Source: Atopsyche davidsoni | Taxonomy: Eukaryota; Arthropoda; Insecta; Trichoptera; Hydrobiosidae | Length of the DNA: 64,000 bases | Direction of reading: 5' to 3' | Assembly: GCA_022113835.1 (NCBI GenBank) | Contig: JAILWY010000022.1 | Location: forward strand, 5,642,001 to 5,706,000 | Shown here: positions 52,140 to 63,655 of the stretch, one piece after another | Layout of the letters: each line of letters begins with the position of its first letter | Numbering within the stretch: position 1 is the first letter of the stretch | The notes under the pieces: model-generated | The model's input: the letters and a program-made list of their open reading frames with translations, nothing else | Databases searched by the model: none | Told to the model about the DNA's origin: nothing | Translations under genes and position numbers: made by a program

Positions 52140-53430
52140 GGGAATATCCACATACAATATTAGGTTAGGTTAGGTTACTACCACATGCATAATACTTATT
52201 GTATAATACATAAATATACTATCTTGTTGAGGGACAAGGAGTTTGATTGGGGAAGATCCATGCATGATATGTTATGCATCTGATGATGACCTAGTCTATT
52301 TGGTCGAAACTAGTCATGCAAAAAAAATATATAATAAACTCAAAGTGAAGACAGAAGACAAAGTTACTTTTATCATTATAATAAATATACAAAATTAATA
52401 ATTATTTTTTTAGCATTATTTACGCGCAGATATAAATAATTTAAAAAATTACTAGAGCGTTGAGATGGGTCGGGTGTGTGGATAAAAATAAAAATAAAAA
52501 ATTTCTTGAGCGTTGAGGTGGGTTGGGTTAGGTTAGGTTAGGTTACTACCACATTCATAATAATTATTGTACATATATGTACTGAATAAATAATATTTTT
52601 TTTATAGATAAAAATAATTTAAAAAATTACTTGAGCGTTGCGATGGGTTGGGTGTATCCCAGCGGCGGTGTAAGGGGTTTTATGCGTAGATAAAAAATAA
52701 TTTTAAAAAAATTACTTGAGCCTTGAGGTGGGTGGGTGTGGTGCGTGCAGAGGGGGGGGGGGGGTCAGGTTAGGTCAGGTTACTACCACATCCATAATAA
52801 TTACTGTACATAAATATACTAAATAAATAATTATTTTTTTATAATTAAAAATAATTTTAAAAAATGCGTCGGGTGTATCCCGGCGGCGGTGCAGGGGGGG
52901 GGGGGGGTCAGGTTAGGTTACTACCACAAAAACTATTTTTTTACAGTTAAAAATAATTTTAAAAAATTACTTGAGCGTTGAGGTGGGTCGGGTGTGGTGC
53001 GTGCAGGGAGGGGGGGGGGGTCAGGTTAGGTCAGGTTAGGTCAGGTTACTACCACGTCCATAATAATTACTGTGCATAAATATACTAAATAAATAATATT
53101 TTTTTATAAATAATAATTCAATAATAATAGATAAAAACAATTTTAAAAATTTACTTGAGCGTTGAGGTGGGTCGGGTGTGGTGCGTGCAGGGGGGGGGGG
53201 GGTCAGGTAGGTCAGGTTACTACCACATCCATAATAATTACTGTACATAAATATACTAAATAAATAATAATTTGTGTGTGATAATAAGTGTATCCTGGCG
53301 GCGGTGCAGGGGGGGGGGAGGTTAGGTTAGGTTACTACCACAAAAAAAATTTTTTTACAGTTAAAAATAATTTAAAAAAATTACTTGAGCGTTGAGGTGG
53401 GTCGGGTGTGATGTATATGCAGGGGGGGGC
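52140..53430. repeat. Complex tandem array with G runs and TTAGG-like blocks
   Basis: Irregular units of roughly 100-230 bp share TTACTTGAGCGTTGAGGTGG, a run of 7-13 G, AGGTTAGGTTA or GGTCAGGTTAGG, TACTACCACATCCATAATAA and ATAAATATACTAAATAAATA. At least seven unit starts can be seen (52450, 52502, 52629, 52713, 52970, 53152, 53381). The well-formed hammerhead motif lies inside, after the first unit. Confidence 0.8.
52275..52320 (+). ncRNA. Hammerhead ribozyme-like motif with intact core
   Basis: Reading 5' to 3': stem I strand TGCAT (52275-52279), perfect CTGATGA core (52280-52286), one extra T, stem II GACC (52288-52291), 10-base loop, GGTC (52302-52305), GAAA (52306-52309), palindromic stem III ACTAGT (52309-52314), C52315 at the predicted cleavage site, and stem I partner ATGCA (52316-52320). 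All conserved core residues are present. Stem III has no loop, which in known short-stem-III type I hammerheads favours cleavage as dimers. The T between A9 and stem II is atypical. Confidence 0.65.
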
Positions 53431-53660
53431 GGGTCCCGGGATGACGTCAGCCCCCCCCAGAGCGGGGCGTGCCCCCCCCCGGGGCCTGCCCCCGCCGCCT
53501 GGGCCCGCCTGGTCGCCAGTCTTGCTCCTCTGGCCGCAGTCCACGCGCGGCTTTTCGGCGTTCAGTTGCTCCCCGCGCGTTCAATTTTCAGCAGAGCTCT
53601 TCAGCTGCAGAGTTTCTCACTTCCGGCCGCACCGATTTTCTCCTGCAAAATGATGTACGT
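53420..53660. promoter_or_regulatory. GC island with a CRE palindrome
   Basis: GC-rich block directly after the G-run tandem array. It has C8 and G8 runs, a TGACGTCA palindrome at 53442-53449 and an arthropod-initiator-like TTCAGTTG near 53559. Overlapping frames exist but none is recognisable. It could be a promoter plus 5' UTR (a donor-like GTACGTGA follows near 53655) or simply repeat-derived. Confidence 0.3.
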
Positions 53661-56600
53661 GAATATTGTTTTATTATTATCACGCATCCGATATACTCCA
53701 GAGCGCTACACTAATTTCCCCACTATTTTCCCCACGAACACTGTACAGTCGCCAACCACCTCCGAGAAAAAAAAAAACACTTCATTAATGCTATAGTGAC
53801 ATTTCACAAAATATTAGTATTCGATTCGCGTATTGTTGCATTGCACAGTTTTTTTGCATCAATGGTATAATTTTTATATCACGCCGTGAATATGTATTGC
53901 TTAATTATTTAAAACGCCTCTGCAGAGTGCCAAAAATATGTACCGTTTTTGACGTCCAGTTTTTTTTTTATACGGAAAATCATAAATGCTTGCAGCCTAT
54001 ATTGTTTTTTTTTATTTAATTTTAAATATATTTTTTCTATGCATAATCTGAAATATTGTTCGTGTGCGTTTATGTCAGTTTGATCTAGTTTTGATACAAT
54101 ATAAAAGGCAGAAAACACCGAATTAAGCATTATTAAGTGTACCTCATTCAGAGCGCATCAAATTATAAAATTAAAATAATTTGTTCGTTGTCAAGTCATA
54201 ATAGAAAAGTAATTATTTATAATCCATATATATATAAATTTAAAAAAATATATTTACAATGAGTTATCAAGGTGAATTTTGATTGAAATTATTCACTTAA
54301 ATTTTTTTTCAATTTCAATTCATCAACCGATTTAATTACATGTTTAAATTTTAAAAACACTTTTGAGTGACATAAATATATAAAACTATAAAAGTGGTCA
54401 TCGTCAAAATAAACGTAAGCACTTTAATCATTGTGAGATTTGTTTGCAAGGACTCACGATTTTTTTTCCTTTTGGTATTTGTTTAATTATTTTTAATCTT
54501 ACCTTAAAATAACGTTTTATTTAATGTTAAATAATAATTAAACATTTTAAATTTTTAAAAAAATATAGTGCATGCAGTTTTATTGATTCAATTTCAATCT
54601 TATTGAAATTATATCAAAATCAAATTTTAAAATGTAATATTTACGATTTAGTTAGTATATATTTTTATTGGTTTAATTTATATCACTCCATACTATCCAA
54701 GATTTTGTATATTTTTTATCTCTTTTTCTAAGCTTATTCAACAATGCCTATAAATTCTTATTTTTCTTACGATTAAAAAAAATACCAACGTGCTGATTTT
54801 TATGATTTATTTCAGCGTTTTAACAAGTTTTTATTTTATTATATAAATAATTACAAAATTTCATTTCATTTCACATATAAATTTTTATTGGTGACCGGTT
54901 TCGCCAACCTTTCACGTTGTATTTAAAATGAAATTCCACCAAGTACTATCTGTCAAAAATATTGAATATTTTTATTCCTCGTGTCTCGTATTAGGTAATA
55001 GATTATTATTTATTTAAAACCTTACAACTAATATGCAGAAGGCACGCAGTTCTATATTGCATACATATCCTGCACTTAATCCTACATAAGCCGTTTTAAA
55101 ATAGGTCACACAAAACTATGATGTAGTTTCTTATCTCTTTTCGTAGCTTTATACATACCTTATGAGAAAATTATTTATTAGCCCTATATATATATAAAAT
55201 ATTTAATACAACTATAATGTTTTTTTTCTTATCAAATTTTCTAGCTTTATTGTAGTTTTAGGCAATTGATTATTCGTTTATAATATTGAATAAATATTCC
55301 GAGTCGATATTCCAATGCTAATAATTTGCATATATTTATACAAACCCACTATGAATAGATTTGGAAATCGATAAATAAATGAAATGTTCAGAACTTATCG
55401 AATTTTATTGCTAGTTATCATTAATAAATATATAAGAATAAAAACGCATAAATGTGTTAATAAAAATTTAATTATTCGTAACTTATACACGCAGTTTAAA
55501 AATGAATAGAAATAAACTCGTTTCTACTTTGCATGTAAAAATTCTGGTATGTCTGTTTGAATTTTTTTTTTTTTGTAAGCTAGATAGTCAGATTGTCTGG
55601 CGACGTAAATTCTATTAACAATCTGCTCTGTGAGTGTAGAAGGCCGCAAGAGTGAGGCAGATAGGAAAGCAGTAAAATGCAGTTAAAGGCGTCGATATCC
55701 AGAAAATTCATATAAAATTTTGATTTTGTATTAAATTTTATTTAAGCCTGAAACCAATTTTTAGTTTTCACATTATATATATTCAATATTTTGGAAGAAT
55801 TCTATTAAAATATTTTCAATTTAAAGAAATTTAATATTATTAATGATTTACCACATATTTTTTAAAGTAACTAATCTAACCCACTTTCTACGTTGACATT
55901 ATCAGAAATGATGAAATGCAAACATGGAAATTAGTCGAAATTAGCAAAAAATTATTTCTCACCTTTAAATTAATGACACACAGATGTATCGAGATAAGGT
56001 TGATGATGCCTCTTGCGGGCAAAAGAGCCCTCGCATCCTCGTAAACACCATCTCGTCGCGTACGATGACGCGACGTCACGCGACTTCGGATTGTTTAATA
56101 TTCGCAAAAAAAAAAAAATATGATAGGTGTACCGTTTTGTCGTTTAATATTGCAAGGGTAAATTAATTTCCGTGCGTCCATAATTCACGCTGTCAATGGA
56201 GTCCATTAAAAGTGACACGAGCGATGCTGCCAGTGCAAAAAAAAATACATTGCTCAAAAATATGACAGCGGCTGTGGATGCATACAATTAATTTATTCAA
56301 TGTGTGAATAATGCCTAATAAATGTATGAAAAAAAAATTATATTTAATTTCAAGATTTTTTATTTTTTCACTTGGTAAATTTACAATAGTTCTTATGGGT
56401 ATTGTAGTGAAATGGTGTGTGGCTTTTCGCAGGCTGTGAGGCTTACGATGTGTGGCTTAGGTGGTTTAAGTTTTTTTTGTGTTGAGTCGCAGAATCCGCT
56501 CTGGGGCTTGTAATCGGTTTTAAAGAGGCGTGGGTCATTTATAGCAACAGTTGCGCTTATAAGTCAAAACGAATATAAATGAATCATTATCCATTTTACT

Positions 56601-57455
56601 GACTCAACCTACGTTGTCATACTGTTTGCAAAATAAATTAATATCTTATCGAGATTCCTTGTAATAATTGAAATATTAAACTGTTTACGCCGATGATGTC
56701 TCCGGTCTTGAATGTATGTATGGTATGCAAAGCCGTATTTAATTACGAAAAATTTCATCAAATATTCGAGACATATTTACATAAAAAAACAAACAAAGAT
56801 AAAAAAAAAAAGCGCCAGACGGGCCGGCCGATTTTAAACACAATGCTAGAGAATTCACAAATTTATAAAAATGAATAATGAATTCGGCACGATATAAAAA
56901 AAAAAAAAAAAAAAAATACAAGCACAGCCGATCGGATACGATATACGAATATGCGTAATCTCCGAGCCGATCGACTTATACGTATCTGTTTTTAAAATGT
57001 AGTATGATTGTTTAAAGAGTCTTCCCAGCCGAATGGCGTATTCTCGGCGAAAAAAAAAAAAAAATTAAAAACATATGGCGATTGAATAGTTTTGAATTTC
57101 TCCCGGCGGCCATTGCGTCATTCAAGATGGAGGTCTTTTAAAAATGGTGAAAAAAATTTGGACATGCGAGGCTGGTTTGGTGATAATGCGACACAATTCG
57201 CACTTACTCCGCCGGAGCCTCTTCAGCGGCGTGTGTTTTTTTTTTTTTTTTTGCACTGGCAACATCTCTATCTCCGTCTCTCTCACTCTATCTCACAAGT
57301 CGTCGTGATTTATAATTAGAATGCGATCGTGTTTTGTTTTTTTTTTTTTTTTTTGCAAAGCGAGCGTCGTTTGTTTTTTTAATACTGCCTATTAAATATG
57401 GTATTATGTCTTATTATAAAAATATATATTTATAATTTACTGAGGATGTTAATGT
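53661..57455. other. Very AT-rich DNA, no gene seen
   Basis: Only the ACCGGT-type repeat at 54886-54965 and homopolymer runs can be named. Confidence 0.4.
54886..54965 (-). repeat. ACCGGT-type hammerhead-like element
   Basis: On the minus strand: a TTGACAGATAGTACTTGGTGG block, then CAACGTGAAAGGTTGG (stem II hairpin), CGAAACCGGTC and ACCAATA. TTGGT can pair with ACCAA as stem I, and ACCGGT is the palindromic stem III. The CTGANGA side is not recognisable. Same family as 57456, 61840, 63383 and 47546. Confidence 0.42.
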
Positions 57456-57485
57456 TTTATTGGTGACCGGTTTCGCCAACGTGGT
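57456..57485 (-). repeat. ACCGGT-type hammerhead-like element, truncated
   Basis: Plus-strand TTTATTGGTGACCGGTTTCG then CCAACGTGG, the 3' half of the family at 54886-54965. Confidence 0.4.
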
Positions 57486-57786
57486 TTTTTTTTTTTTTAT
57501 TATTAACCGAAAAAGGATTTTATGTAATAAGACTTTTTTAAGTTATTAAAAATATCGTAATTGGGGAATATAAATCGCATTAAGTATGTTGTCAAAAATA
57601 TTGAAAATATAAACATCTCAAACTCAAAATAAACATTTCTTCTAGATAATCGTAGAAACAACTGCATAAAAAATATATTATAAGTTAATTTCCATTTAAA
57701 TTATGCTGGTATGGGAAATACAGAGACGAGCTACACATAAAAATTAAAAATTTTATATTCATATTATATTGAGAAACAAAATGTTC

Positions 57787-57788
<2 letters not shown>

Positions 57789-57859
<71 letters not shown>
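57789..57859. repeat. (AT)n microsatellite, long
   Basis: About 35 uninterrupted AT dinucleotides followed by (AAAT)n; can extrude as a cruciform. Confidence 0.95.
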
Positions 57860-57869
<10 letters not shown>

Positions 57870-58499
57870 TTTGATACGTCCTACTAATATTGTAATGAAT
57901 GAAAGCATTTTTTTTTGTTTCATTTCGGGTCATTGCGCGGGAGTGGAGCGTCGCTCACTGGATGCGGACCCCTCCCAACATTCGCCATTGTTCTCATTAA
58001 TTGCTTCTTGTTGGAATGCCAATAATGCACTAAACGTAACACTATCGGATTACCCCTCGATGACAATATATATATGATATATTTTTTACTAATAAAACAT
58101 AGTTATTCGCCACTATCATTAATCGCAGCCGGTTTCAAATGTCAAATCTCTTCACGGCGTGATAGAAACCAGCCCGGCAGCATGGCGGCTTTTTTCATCA
58201 TTTAAATATTTTTCTCGTCCACTCTTTCAACACTGCTTTCTTTGTGCCGAGCAGAGTGTCTTGCTTCAAAAAAAAAAAAAAAAAACGCGTGAGAAAACAA
58301 TTAATTTGTAACGCCTCAAACGTTGACCTTTAAACGGGCTCAGGTCACTTTATTCCAGTGGCTCGCGAATTAATATCAATTGTAATTTTTTCCAGCTCAC
58401 ATGTCATATTACAGTATTTTTGTGATAAATCTGTATACTTTTTTTTAAAAACCGATCAATATAAATCGTGTCCAAACTGACACAGGCTTGGCATAATTA

Positions 58500-58800
58500 C
58501 ATCGGTTTGGGAATCGTGGATCGGCGAGGGGACTCCTCGGACAAGTACGTTACTAGCGCCGCTCGCTGGCGCTATTGCGGCGGACAATGTGGCTCTTGTT
58601 TTGTTGTCTGCTCCGTGTTCAGCATGGCGCCTTTGCGAGGTGATTTTATGAGTTATTGTTGCAAATATTCTCTGTGGCGCACACATGGCGGAATGGCGAT
58701 AAATCTTCAGAGTCGTGGGTGGTGCGCGGCGGCGAGTGTCGCCGTTCCGAATAGATCTGCGAACAATGCTGGATCGAGCCTGAATCAACTTTGATCCGCT
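58500..58800. promoter_or_regulatory. GC-rich block, possible promoter or 5' exon
   Basis: A GC-rich 300-bp interval in AT-rich DNA, including GCTCGCTGGCGCTATTGCGG, and on the plus strand an ATG in good context (TTCAGCATGGCG) near 58624. Frames of 108 and 136 codons on opposite strands overlap and neither resembles a known protein. Confidence 0.2.
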
Positions 58801-60973
58801 GCTGGATAATGGCCTTTCCGCAATCGCTAAGAACGACTGGATACTCTTGTACGTAAACACGAACAATTCCAGAAATGCGCGACCGATCTGAGCGACGTCG
58901 CTGATATGATAGTCGCAGTTCTCTACAGTACAGGTCTCGTTCTTGTATTATATGATGCATGAAGATTCTAGCACCGCATTTTATATAAAAGTTATTATTG
59001 AAAGCTTAAACAATCAAACATTGCGTGTGCAATAAAATCGAGCATTCGTATAGTTTTGAATAGCTCGCCATGTTAAAATTTTATTAAGTAACTATTGAAA
59101 AATCCAGCATCGCGGATAAAATAAGTCCACAGTCCACAGAATATAGTTTACATTATTGCATAAGTCCAACAACACACGAGAGATTACCTCGCAATTATAT
59201 ATAAATTTTTTTTCATCTGCACGTACAACGGCAATATAATAGAATTCCTTTCTTATCTCAAAGCATTCTCGGCGAAAAGTTGCAAATTCATACCTCTGGT
59301 AGTATTTGCCGACCGCAAACATTCTTATCGGCTTTTCCGAGTAATCAGCGGCCAAGAGAACGTTTCGTTATACTGGAATTCATTCATGTGACATTTTATC
59401 TTATTAGAAATCTTTCGATTCTTTGTATGTATATTATGCATCAAATGCCTTTTCACAGAGGAGGTTGGCGACCATTCCACTGAGCTATATTCATGAACAA
59501 GTGATCATGGTTTTCTAAGCGGAAAATATTGTAGTGGGTCAGTGATGTTCTCGTTTTTATATTTTTAGACGCGACTAGTTTCGCCATAGTGCTCGGTTGG
59601 CATGCAGTCTAGACACTGTGGTAGAGTTCTGAGACTTTGGCACAAGAGTCTTACAGAGGCCATGGGTGGTGATGGTCTTTTCTAGTCCGGTCAAGTGCGA
59701 GGCGCTCTGATCAAAAGGCGGTCGTCAAACGACATTTTCGAATTGTGATTTAATAACCTGGCGCGTCGTAAACCTTCAAGAAGTCGTTAATGAAGATGCA
59801 CAAAGCTCCAGGTGTGGATGCGGCTTGTCACAGTCCATGGACCCTCAGCCAATACGCTTTGCGATTGTTAAAATTTTAACCGCCTCTATATTGTTTCAAT
59901 GGCGTTACGAATCTTTTTTGTCCGTCATAGCATTTTACACATTTTTCGTAATCGACCCGGTGGTCTATCCGATTGAACCACTGTGGCGTTTTACTTCTCC
60001 GTTTTACTTCTGGTCTTTACACAGTGGACAATACATAAACTCTTAGTAAAGAACTGGCAGATAACGTATTCGTAGCATTGTCCGTAATGTTGTTCGGGTA
60101 ATTCAGATTTATTAAAATATGCTTCAAAATTCAAAGCAGGTAGCGCATTATTTGCACTTCCAGCACCACCCACCCCAGCGTTTTCAAACATTTTACCACG
60201 CATGTACCATTTGCAGCACTGAAGGCAACAAGAGGCTTTTTTAGCAACTATCACATAAAAAAATATATTGTAGTCTCCTAGGCATTCAGCTATTCGAATT
60301 ATAGTTGAATTATGAAATATTCTCAATTAAAAATTAAACCAGTTTTTTTATAAAAAGTTCAGATTAGATTCATGCATCAGTCAAGTGGATTACACTTAGA
60401 TGACTATCGTTTCTTCACCTCATAAATCTTATGTTTAAATGTCGGTGGTACCCATGCTAAAAAGGTTGGAAGGCGCTGGTCTGGGTCGGTTCCACGACCT
60501 GCTAACGACTGCCAACCCAAACGAGGTGCTCCAAGTTACACAGTTTTTTTCGCATTGTATCATATCTATTATCTAATTTTAAAAAACTCAAAATGAATGC
60601 GTATTTAATACGTTACAATTAACAATACAATCATTACTTTAAAAGCATAAAAAGCATTTTTGCACAAACGGTATATTTCTCAGTCATCGATTCACGCATA
60701 AAACGACCAAAAAATATTATTATTAACTTGCATGGCGTTACTTTTAAACTAGCAAAACTTTATGAAATATTAAGTAAAAATTATATTTATTTAAATGATC
60801 TTTATGTACATGTGCAGAGTTATTTTACTCACAAAGGTGGTAAACCACAAACGAAGCTTTAAATTAATATGAATTCTAATCAAATATTTAAGCCTAAAAA
60901 TAATCACATTTGTTTGTATAACCTAAATTAGCATTGTGTGCGGTTTCGCATTTGTGGTTTAGTAAAATAATAT

Positions 60974-60979
<6 letters not shown>
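58801..60979. other. Intergenic DNA, no gene seen
   Basis: A TAGCTCAGTGG A-box-like sequence on the minus strand near 59477 and the hammerhead relic at 59567. Short frames only. Confidence 0.4.
59567..59612 (-). repeat. Decayed hammerhead-like repeat (ACTAGT subfamily)
   Basis: Minus strand: CTGCATG, CCAACC, loop, a GGC closing strand, GAAACTAGTC, GCGTC. It shares the GACGCGACTAGTTTCG block (plus strand) with 3958-4004. Confidence 0.42.

Positions 60980-61031
<52 letters not shown>
60980..61031. repeat. (TA)n microsatellite
   Basis: About 26 TA dinucleotides. Confidence 0.95.
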
Positions 61032-61038
<7 letters not shown>

Positions 61039-61680
61039 CAGTAGCTAACCAACGGATGTATTATTCACATCCATGACAGTATCTAGATGCATCACAAGAA
61101 TGCATTTTCAGCTCAAAGTGCACGCAACAATAAACCGCAGTAAACTCTGATTTCGCAATCACCGCGAATGTTATTTTAACGTGCTATTAATAGGAAAAAT
61201 TACATAATTTATTTATTATTATTTTTATATATTTAGTCACGTAAGACCTCCAGCCATGTAAGGTATATTTATATAAATATTTGTATATATATAGCACGTC
61301 TGCTCCATGCTTAGTGCAATGTGTCAAATTCAGCGATCCCGCCGATGTCGTAAACAAAAAAAAAAAAATTGTTTATTGTGTGCGGATTTTTCTCGTCGTT
61401 TCATGTAGTATACGATATAATAGTTTATAGTATAATTAATATTTAGTTAAAAGTAAATAAATCTCCTAGGTTTATCGTCGCTATCGCCACGTAACTTCGG
61501 TTCCAACTAATCGGCAATTTCCTCGACAAGTGTTCGGCGATATTTACTATCTGAAGAATTTTGTTTAGTTTGTTATATCAAATAACTCGAGATACACCCG
61601 TCGGCGGGGCAGAGTCCGACACTCAAACACCACGAAAGTAACTATCAATCGACAGTGAGCTCGGTTCATCGTCATGTTTT

Positions 61681-61760
61681 GTGTCCACCGACGTTTCGGT
61701 CCCCGGCTCAGGGCCCATCTTCAGGGACAAGGCGGTCAAACCCCAGAAACGTCGCAGGAC
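61681..61760 (-). ncRNA. Hammerhead ribozyme-like motif in an inverted arrangement
   Basis: Minus-strand core CTGAAGA (plus 61718-61724) fits CTGANGA. It is followed by an extra T, stem II GGGCCC with GGGGACC (one mismatch), GAAA, palindromic ACGT (plus 61691-61694) and C at plus 61690. The stem I outer strand GTCC (plus 61757-61760) can pair with GGAC (plus 61682-61685 region), leaving a large 5' bulge. A second GAAACGTC on the plus strand at 61746-61753 faces the first, so the sequence is a foldback with hammerhead 3' halves on both arms. Confidence 0.5.
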
Positions 61761-61839
61761 GGAAAAGCAGCCCAACACCCGAGAAACTTAACATATATTA
61801 TTTTTATATTTGAAATATAATACTTCGAGGGATTTTTTC

Positions 61840-61970
61840 ACATTTTATTGGTGACCGGTTTCGCCAACCTTTCACGTTGGTAACATGTGGAAAAATCACT
61901 CGAGTATTTTTATTATATTTAAAATATTAAATTGGAATTCCACCAAGTGCTTTCTCAGTCAAAAATATTG
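61840..61970 (-). repeat. ACCGGT-type hammerhead-like foldback element
   Basis: Plus strand: ATTGGTGACCGGTTTCGCC, AACCTTTCACGTTGG, ATGTGGAAAAATCACTCGAG, then GAATTCCACCAAGTGC and CAGTCAAAAATATTG. The left flank (TACTTCGAGGGATTTTTTCA) is an imperfect inverted copy of the GGAAAAATCACTCGAGTA segment, so the element folds back. Confidence 0.45.
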
Positions 61971-63293
61971 ATTATTTATTATTTTTATCACAAATACGAA
62001 GAAAATATTATAAAATCGACTATCAAAACTTACGCTTAATATTTTATGTATTGTGAATATTTTTTTATACAAATATATAGAATTTTTTTTTACGTTAATT
62101 ATATCAAACAGCCGACATCTAAACTCAGATAATAAGAGCGTCTATATGAGGAGGCACAATCCGGAGATTTTATTTTTCATACGGTAGGAGTGACGTCTCG
62201 GGAATTAGCCACTGCAAGCATCTAATACTTTGAATGAAAAACAACGGACGCGGTTTTCTAAATAGGTTATCTCAGATTTGCATATTCTCATTGAATTGTC
62301 GATAAAAATTTGACATTTATCGATTTGTTTTGAAATACAAGCCTCGTAAAGACCTGCCCACCTCAGCACGGAAGCCTCTACATTTTAATAATAAATATAT
62401 ATATATATATATATATAAATATATAAATATATATATATATATATATGTATAAGTATCTTTACCACGAGGCATCCATAAATCCTCTGTTACTTTATACTTT
62501 GCACAGAAGTTCCAAAGTTTACTCTCTGACAAAGAAATGTATTAAATATTTACTTAAATATAATTCAAATATTTACGTAATATATCTTTTCGATAAAATT
62601 TGGTAAAAAAAAAAAAATTTCAAAACTGCTGTTCATACAAAATAAAATTTTATACGCACATGTGAAACTGGGTTGATGCGAATATTGATTATAGCCAGAA
62701 TAAGGTGTATAATAATAATAATTAATAATAAATTATTTTGACCACCACGGTTTTGCAACGGAGGGAGAATTTTTATCATCACATGCAAGCGTGAAAAAAA
62801 TATATTATTCTTTATTTATTATTTTAAAGCAGTGTTACCAGACATTAGAAACACCTTGTTTTTTTTTTGTAAATTATAAGTCGGAAGAAACGGAAACACC
62901 TGACTAAACAATACTCAATACTCTCAATGCAATGAACGGAAAACCCTGTAAATTATTTCTAATAGAAACAAACAAAACATTTTCTCAATACTTGTCAAGT
63001 ATTTTTTTTTCTTCTTAAGAACGCAGTTAATTTGCATGCCTTTGTTATCACTTCCTTTTGTTTTTTCCGCTCGCGAACCTAATTAAAAATTGAAAAAAAA
63101 TATACTTTGGCTATTGACACTCCGAATGTGGGAAGACCGGCCTTGTAACTTGTTTGCCCACACATCCCATATGTGAGAAAAAAAATGCATTTATTAGAGA
63201 ACTTGCGGCGTGTTTACTTAATATTTGAATGCACAAATGCATACCTCGCCTAGTTTTTTTTTTTTTTTTTTTTCATATTATAATATATAATAC
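61971..63293. other. AT-rich DNA, no gene seen
   Basis: A microsatellite at 62394-62450 and T/A runs only. Confidence 0.4.
62394..62450. repeat. (AT)n microsatellite, interrupted
   Basis: AT dinucleotides interrupted by two AAAT units. Confidence 0.9.
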
Positions 63294-63382
63294 CAGTGGC
63301 GTGCGGTCTGTTCAAAATCAAGACAGTTTTGCAATGAATATGAAAAAGCCTAATTACTTATTACTATTTAAGAAATTCAATA

Positions 63383-63490
63383 TTTTTGACAGAGAGTACT
63401 TGGTGGAATTCCAACCTAACCTTACACGTTGGCGAAACCGGTCACAAATAAAAACGAACATGTGGAAAATCACTCAAGTATTTTATTCAA
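63383..63490 (+). repeat. ACCGGT-type hammerhead-like element
   Basis: AATATTTTTGACAGAGAGTA, CTTGGTGGAATTCCAACC, ACACGTTGGCGAAACCGGTC, ACAAATAAAAA, then ATGTGGAAAATCACTCAAGT. Same block order as the copy at 61840-61970, opposite strand. Nested in 63294-63822. Confidence 0.45.
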
Positions 63491-63611
63491 AAATATTATT
63501 GCTATTTAAAAAAAAATATCACTACATCGTAACATATATAATTTCAAATTAAATTAATAATTTTGATTGTAAGTACTTATTCAGTACAATATTTTCATTT
63601 CAAACTTTTTT

Positions 63612-63655
63612 TTTTTACTACTTTCGCCAACGTTTTAGGTTAGCATCTTCAAGCA
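63612..63655 (-). repeat. Decayed hammerhead-like repeat
   Basis: Minus strand: CTTGAAGA (core TTGAAGA), extra T, GCTAAC, loop, GTTGGC (6 pairs with one wobble), GAAAGTAGT. Nested in the 63294-63822 element. Confidence 0.4.

Noticed and set aside
52140..53430. True telomere or subtelomere
   Set aside because: TTAGG-like runs are only two to three units and are embedded in longer unrelated unit sequence.
52140..53430. CRISPR-like repeat-spacer array
   Set aside because: Irregular unit length, eukaryotic context, repeats longer than spacers and no cas genes.
53392..53796. 134-codon Pro/Ala-rich frame as a gene
   Set aside because: It runs through G and C runs of a tandem array and overlaps frames on both strands; not recognisable.
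57685..57933. 82-codon frame with a long Ile-Tyr run
   Set aside because: Artefact of the (AT)n microsatellite; the same applies at 2278, 2329 and 62317.
58456..58866. 136-codon minus-strand frame as a gene
   Set aside because: No homology seen, an overlapping 108-codon plus frame, and no supported splice sites.
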